Positions 58,721 through 64,000 of a DNA stretch of 64,000 bases are shown here, one piece after another. Positions within the stretch are counted from its first letter, which is position 1. Each line of letters begins with the position of its first letter. The DNA is from Odontesthes bonariensis (Eukaryota; Chordata; Actinopteri; Atheriniformes; Atherinopsidae), in contig NC_134522.1 in the NCBI RefSeq assembly GCF_027942865.1, forward strand, positions 8,893,849 through 8,957,848, read 5' to 3'. The position numbers were made by a program, and so were the translations under genes. The notes under the pieces were generated by a model. That model was not told the origin of the DNA and made no database searches. It worked only from the letters and a program-made list of their open reading frames with translations.

Positions 58721-61485
58721 ATGGTGAAGTAATCGTGATCTTAGCTCTCAACATCTTGGTCTTTTTGGTAAAAAATCAACATATTTGGACAAATGTGAGA
58801 AACTGGAGAGTGGTACTTGAAATCTGATTGGACAAAAATGCATTCCTTTCAGATAAACAAACAAAGAAGGACCAGCAGCACACTGAGCAAAAGAGTTTAT
58901 ATAGCTAATAACACCAGGCTTATGGACATCACGAGAAAAACATTCTGAATGCAAGTAATTCTGCTTTCCTCTGGCTTTCCTTTTTGGTCTGAACTTCTGA
59001 ACGTTGCTATTTTTTCAAGTATTGCAGTAAAAAGCTTTGATATCTAATCTTATCTTTAAATTTTTTTTTTATTCTTTTCATACATACAACAAAACTGACG
59101 GGTGATTGTTGTTTTGTTTCCCTGTTTTGGCTATGTCTGTGACTTCTCTGGAAGCTGGGGAGCTGCTTTCACTTCGTGCATTTCTTTATTATCTCGTACA
59201 AAGTTAGCACTCCCTTAGCCATGGCAAACACACAACTTCTTGAGAAAAGCACACTGAGGATATTGTGTTCATAGCTCAACTGTTCTTGGCTGTGCACTTT
59301 TTGTGAATATCATTGAGGACACGAGGGAAACTCAATCACATGGTTGAGTTGGCTTCTTGTTCACATACATTTCTAGCAAATTGCTCTTTAAAATGTCACA
59401 GCTGCAGAGTTGCTGTGAGCATGCAGATCTTTCCTTGAGGGAGGGATAGGAATGTTTCAGACCATGGTGTGCTTTTGGCTGAATGTACAAAGCTGCATTT
59501 CACAGCACTCTAAATGCCTCAGGGCACGCAGAAGTAAAACTGTCTCGGATGGAGCTTGGTCTTTGCTGTGAGGAAGATGGAGCTTTCATTTTTTAATAGA
59601 TAGATATAACAGCAAATTATATATATATATACACACACTATCATGTTTAGGAGACACAGACAAACAAACTGGACTGAATTATTTCTTTAGACACAGATCT
59701 GCTCAGATGGTTTGACCCAATGAGATTTTCCCACATGCATTTCAAAATAACTCCCGAATCTGCAGTGTTCATCGCTTTTATCACTTTTAGTGCCTTTTGT
59801 GAGCATCCATACAGACTTTTTGAAACTAACTGTGGGAAACCCAAGAACCTGATGACTGTACTATCAACTTACATAAAGTTTGAATACACAGCAGCAGTTT
59901 CAGTGAGAAAAAGCTGAAGTGGCTACAAATATTCCCATAAATGCATTCTAAGCAGTTTGAAAATGCATTTTTTTTCCAGCAAATGTCAAATGATGGCTCC
60001 TTCAACATTAAAACAAGCTAAACTGCAGGCTTGGCAATTCAAAATCTGTGTCTTCTGTGAAATTTGAATTCCTCCCATTTAATCATGTATTTCACTTCAT
60101 CCATAATTCATTGTTAATAAGCAACTACGTGCAGCAAATCTCAGCATTTGAATCAAATTCCTGAAGAGACTTCAGCTGGGAAGACGAGGCACTGTGCAGT
60201 TAAGTGGGTCCGTGTCCAAACTGAGTTTAGCAATGAATAAGGAGGACAAACCTAAATAATTCACATGCTGACTACCTTTTCATCAATCTCTGAGAAGTAG
60301 AAAGCGCTTCACCTCTGCAGGAGTTAATAATAGATCCTGTAAAAAAAAGCAGGAAGATGGAAGAAAGTTCAAACTGCTGAGGCTTAAAGTAGAAATGTCA
60401 CCAAGGGCACCCTCAACATATAAAGCAAGATTTCAACTTGCCAAATACAGTCGCTATGTATATGTCAGCTGTGTGTTATTCTAAGGCAAGAAAATCACAA
60501 AATCAACTAAAACAGAGTTATGCGTTTGTTTTTCTTGTTATATTAATATTTTATAGAGTTATAGCAAGTCGAAACAATTAGGATCAGTCTCCCCTGTCAG
60601 CTGAAAGCCATAAAAATGTCATGTTTCAAAATGACGTGTCATATAAAGGTTATGTATGAAGAGTGCTCCATTGCACACATTTGCTTTCGAAGTAGCTCAG
60701 GATATGCAATTTGCAATTTATTTGCGTCTCCCATAACATCATCACAGCAAAACACAAATCAAACCGCAAGTGTAAAAAAAAGCTGAAGGAACTTTTTCAG
60801 CAAAACATTTTAAAAGTTTAATGCCTGTAGAGCTGATATGCATGATTGCATTAAACTCTGCACTTATTAGGAAACCATTTACTTTGATTATGCAATCAAT
60901 GGATGTAATCAATATGCGTCTGCAGTGCTGCATAATTAGGAAAACTCTTTACCCAAACCCCTCTTATCATTAGATGCTCAAAGTTACCCTGCTCTCATTT
61001 CCGCACATCTTTATGTTCCAGCGTTCTCTTGTGGTTAACACCCACTCTGCTAGAGAATTGATAAACGGCTTGAGGATTAACTCCAGAGGAGCGCTGCATG
61101 TGCCGGGAGTCCTCAGCTAAAGCATGGAGTCAACAGAGAACAATGAGTTGTGCCTAAAGATTGCAGGGAGTCAAAGAAACACAGCTTTGTAGTGCATTGA
61201 TTATTGTTAGTTTATCCCTTATCGACTGTATTCAGAAGAATATCTTACAGCGCAGAGTAATGCATTTAATCCTGAGGAAACACGATGATGCACATTGTAA
61301 AGGTCACGATAAGCAGTTGCAATGACAAACTATCAGCGCATGAAAAAAAATGGTGACACACAGAGCTGTTGTAATTGGCAGCTGAAAAAAAAGTCATTGA
61401 TAAGAGCAAATCAATGAAAACCATCTGGATTCATCTGTATGAGTCTTTTGGATAGTATCTATTGTTAACATTCAGAGTAAACCAA
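58721..61485. other. Intergenic; possible regulatory DNA at 60650-61430
   Basis: No gene supported. Small AT/AC runs near 59620. The part from about 60650 to 61430 is free of simple repeats and recognisable transposons and is rich in homeodomain-like words (ATGCAATCAATGG, CATAATTAGG), so it is a candidate enhancer, by inference only. Confidence 0.3.
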
Positions 61486-61489
61486 AGCT

Positions 61490-61990
61490 TACTGACAGGG
61501 TGGTGCAGTCACGGGAGTGAAGAGCACCCAAGCACACTCACAAACCGGACGCAGGTGAGGAGAATGAATTAACTTTTATTCAACCAAACCGAGAATGCTG
61601 CAAATGGAGGGAGTCTGGAATACATCAATCCAAAGTCCAAGAAGACAGCATGACAGAATTTGGAAAAGTTATCACGCAAATACTGGTTTCTAGTGAGGTC
61701 AGAGCAGCAGAAAACCTGGTGCACATACAGTATACTGAGGGAGGATAATTACAGAAAGCAGGTGTTGATCAAAACCAGGTGCGTGGGGAGGACGAACAAA
61801 AGAGACTGGAAATAAAACAACGATACAGAACACCAAAACAGAAGCATTGAGCAATAAAACTAAGATAAACTTAACAAAACATAACACATAAAACATGTTG
61901 TTGATGCGCATTTCAGACTTTAGAATACACATGGATCCTGCTGGGGGGGTCAAAATTCCCTCGATATATCCATTGTCTACCACACAATAC
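61490..61990 (-). mobile_element. Retroelement-like sequence, reverse orientation
   Basis: Starts TGACAGGGTGGTGCAG and soon shows a minus-strand AATAAA (TTTATT near 61577), a layout expected for the 3' part of an LTR read in reverse. No matching opposite end or target duplication was found, so it is truncated or of another kind. Confidence 0.3.
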
Positions 61991-64000
61991 GTGTGTTTGT
62001 ATGTAGAAATGTAGGAATTTAGAGGTGCAAGCCTAACCCAGTAGGGATTTTAGTCACCTAATACTATCACTCTAATGCAGTATGTAATGCTCTTTGCTCT
62101 TTGACATAAATACAAGTAGGAGGAACCGCAGGCTCAGCAACAGCATGAAATATGTATGAGTATTGTCTCTACACCCAGCAGCCTTAAACCACCTGCAGAT
62201 TGTGAGATTTACTCCTGTTGTTGGTGGGTTTGGTTTCTGAGATAAAAGAACTACCCCTGGAGATAAAGGGGCAGCAGCTCCTTCCTATATCTCTGATTCA
62301 GTTGAGTATTTGGATCAAACTATCTTGAGTCACATTTTTACATAGAGCCTTTTGCACCCTTTTATCCTTTATTCTTGCAGGTCAGTAATAGCAGTTTTTT
62401 TTAAATAAAAAATAATTACAGTATGCTGACCATTATGTAGTTTGTTTGTGTCATTCTTGAGTCCAAAATAAGATATTTATAAATGCAAGAAGGCAATAAA
62501 TGTTTATTCTATTTACAGTCAAATAAGCTGAAGGAAGGTGTTTTAAATGTAATCTCTCTTATAATATATAATATAATTTATAATACATTTAACAAGCGCC
62601 ACATCAGTATCACACAGTCCTCTTCATATTTTGATACATTATTTGCATGCAGGGTTTAGAAGGGACTGTCATTCATGTAAGAAATAATAACTTATAATTT
62701 GAATATGTGGCCTGTTGTGGTTGTGAGAGCAACTGCGTGTGAAGTGTCCAACTGCCATCCAATAAAGTGCAGGTGGTGTTGTACAACTAATTCATTTTAG
62801 TCCTAACTGTGATCGTTTTCTAACCCTAATCAAATGTCGAGTGAGAACACAAGTTAAATAGTATACAGTGCTAGAACAAGGGACTTATAAATGACCTCCG
62901 ATTACATCAAACCACATCTAATTAATCCAATTTATCTTAAGAATTAGTAATTAAATTAAATTAAGGTCAAATGAATGTAACCAAAAGTTGTAAGTAAGCG
63001 ATACAACAACTGTTTGCTGGAGTCAAACTCACCTTCAAATAAAAGTTGGTTGATGGGTCATGTACACGTACACAGGCAACTCGATCTCATGATAAATTGT
63101 GAAATATCTACCTCGGTCCACAGTGTAAGACATTTCAGTTTAACAATAAAGGCACAGAAAAAAAAAACTGATTTGTCCATGCATCAGTGTTCTACATTCA
63201 GATCCATCTTCCTACGGAATGTGAACTCTAACCCACGTGTTGCTTGTGTTTGATTGTTCATGTAAATTAATAAATAAAACTACACAAAAGTCTTATTTCA
63301 GATTTTGAGTCCCTTTGTGTGGCAGTTTGTTGTCAGAATAATCATCCTCAAGATGAAATCAGAAGGCCAAATCTAGCTACTTACAAAGAGGGTTCTCTCT
63401 CCAGGAGGTGACAATGAGCCATTGGAGTTCGGGGGGGAGGCAATTACCTCGGGACTTTTCTACCTCCCTCCTACACACAATTCTTTACTTTTCTACTGCA
63501 CTCTGATTGGTTGGTGTTCACAGTTAAATGTACATGATTAAGTCTACAAAAAATGAAAAGGTTATGCTTAAATAATTTCCATCATGCCACACAAACACTG
63601 TCCTACACAAAAAAAACAGTCTGGGGATATGTTGCCATCTTATAATTTGCAACCATGGTTTGCAGCAATACTACGTGCTGGAAAAGTGGACAACTATACA
63701 TGTGCATTGGTGAGATTGGACTGGCACAGATTGCATACATAAATGGTCTCAAGAAGCATGATTATACGTTTGGAAAAGCTATACCTGATTAACGCTTTGT
63801 ACCACACACTGAGATGGTCTAATGCTGTGATATTTACCTTCGATATTTATGGGTTGATATATGTCAGCCAGGTGCCAGAAAGTTGAAAAGAAATCTTACT
63901 GTGATAAACTGAACCAGAGGACAGACGTGTGGGTTCCGCCCATACATTTCAGAATAAAAAAAGGCTTCCTGTTCTTTGTCTTACATCTTTAAAGATGATT
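61991..64000. other. Intergenic, nothing recognised
   Basis: AT-rich sequence to the right edge. Short frames only; no domain, RNA or defined repeat seen. Confidence 0.4.

Overview
The window is vertebrate nuclear DNA, almost certainly from a teleost fish. Genes are split by short GT-AG introns, and the intergenic DNA carries fish-typical Tc1-like, hAT-like, LINE, SINE and LTR debris. The gene order odc1 - nol10 - atp6v1c2 - kcnf1 matches, from memory, the human 2p25 block ODC1-NOL10-ATP6V1C2-(PDIA6)-KCNF1. No prokaryotic system, CRISPR array or rRNA is present, and I found no convincing tRNA.

Layout. 1-446 (+): last exon of a class C G-protein-coupled receptor, cut by the left edge. 2589-6088 (-): complete odc1 (ornithine decarboxylase; 9 coding and 2 non-coding exons), with a TATA box, an RFX-type X-box and a 9-codon upstream ORF. 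6.2-16.7 kb: intergenic DNA with one deleted Tc1-like transposase. 16730-30720 (-): complete nol10 in 21 coding exons, 726 aa. 32.0-41.6 kb (+): atp6v1c2 (V-ATPase V1 subunit C), 12 coding exons, 373 aa, divergent from nol10. 44535-45851 (+): intronless kcnf1 (Kv5.1), 438 aa. 46-64 kb: no gene that I can support, only repeat relics and possible non-coding regulatory DNA.

The genes are unrelated housekeeping or neuronal genes held together by old synteny, not a functional cluster. ODC makes putrescine, NOL10 is a nucleolar WD40 ribosome-biogenesis factor, ATP6V1C2 is a V-ATPase stalk subunit, and KCNF1 is a silent Kv modulator.

The most interesting structures are evolutionary. A 0.7-kb segment of atp6v1c2, including its whole fifth coding exon, has been copied almost without change into intron 1 of nol10. 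The copy carries the broken left end of a hAT MITE that is intact, with an 8-bp target duplication, at the atp6v1c2 locus. This fixes the direction and order of events. Two solo LTRs with perfect 5-bp target duplications sit in the last introns of nol10 and atp6v1c2. An inverted-repeat element lies between the nol10 and atp6v1c2 start sites, and one odc1 5' splice site is embedded in a GT/AT microsatellite. I did not find evidence of a wholly new biological system.
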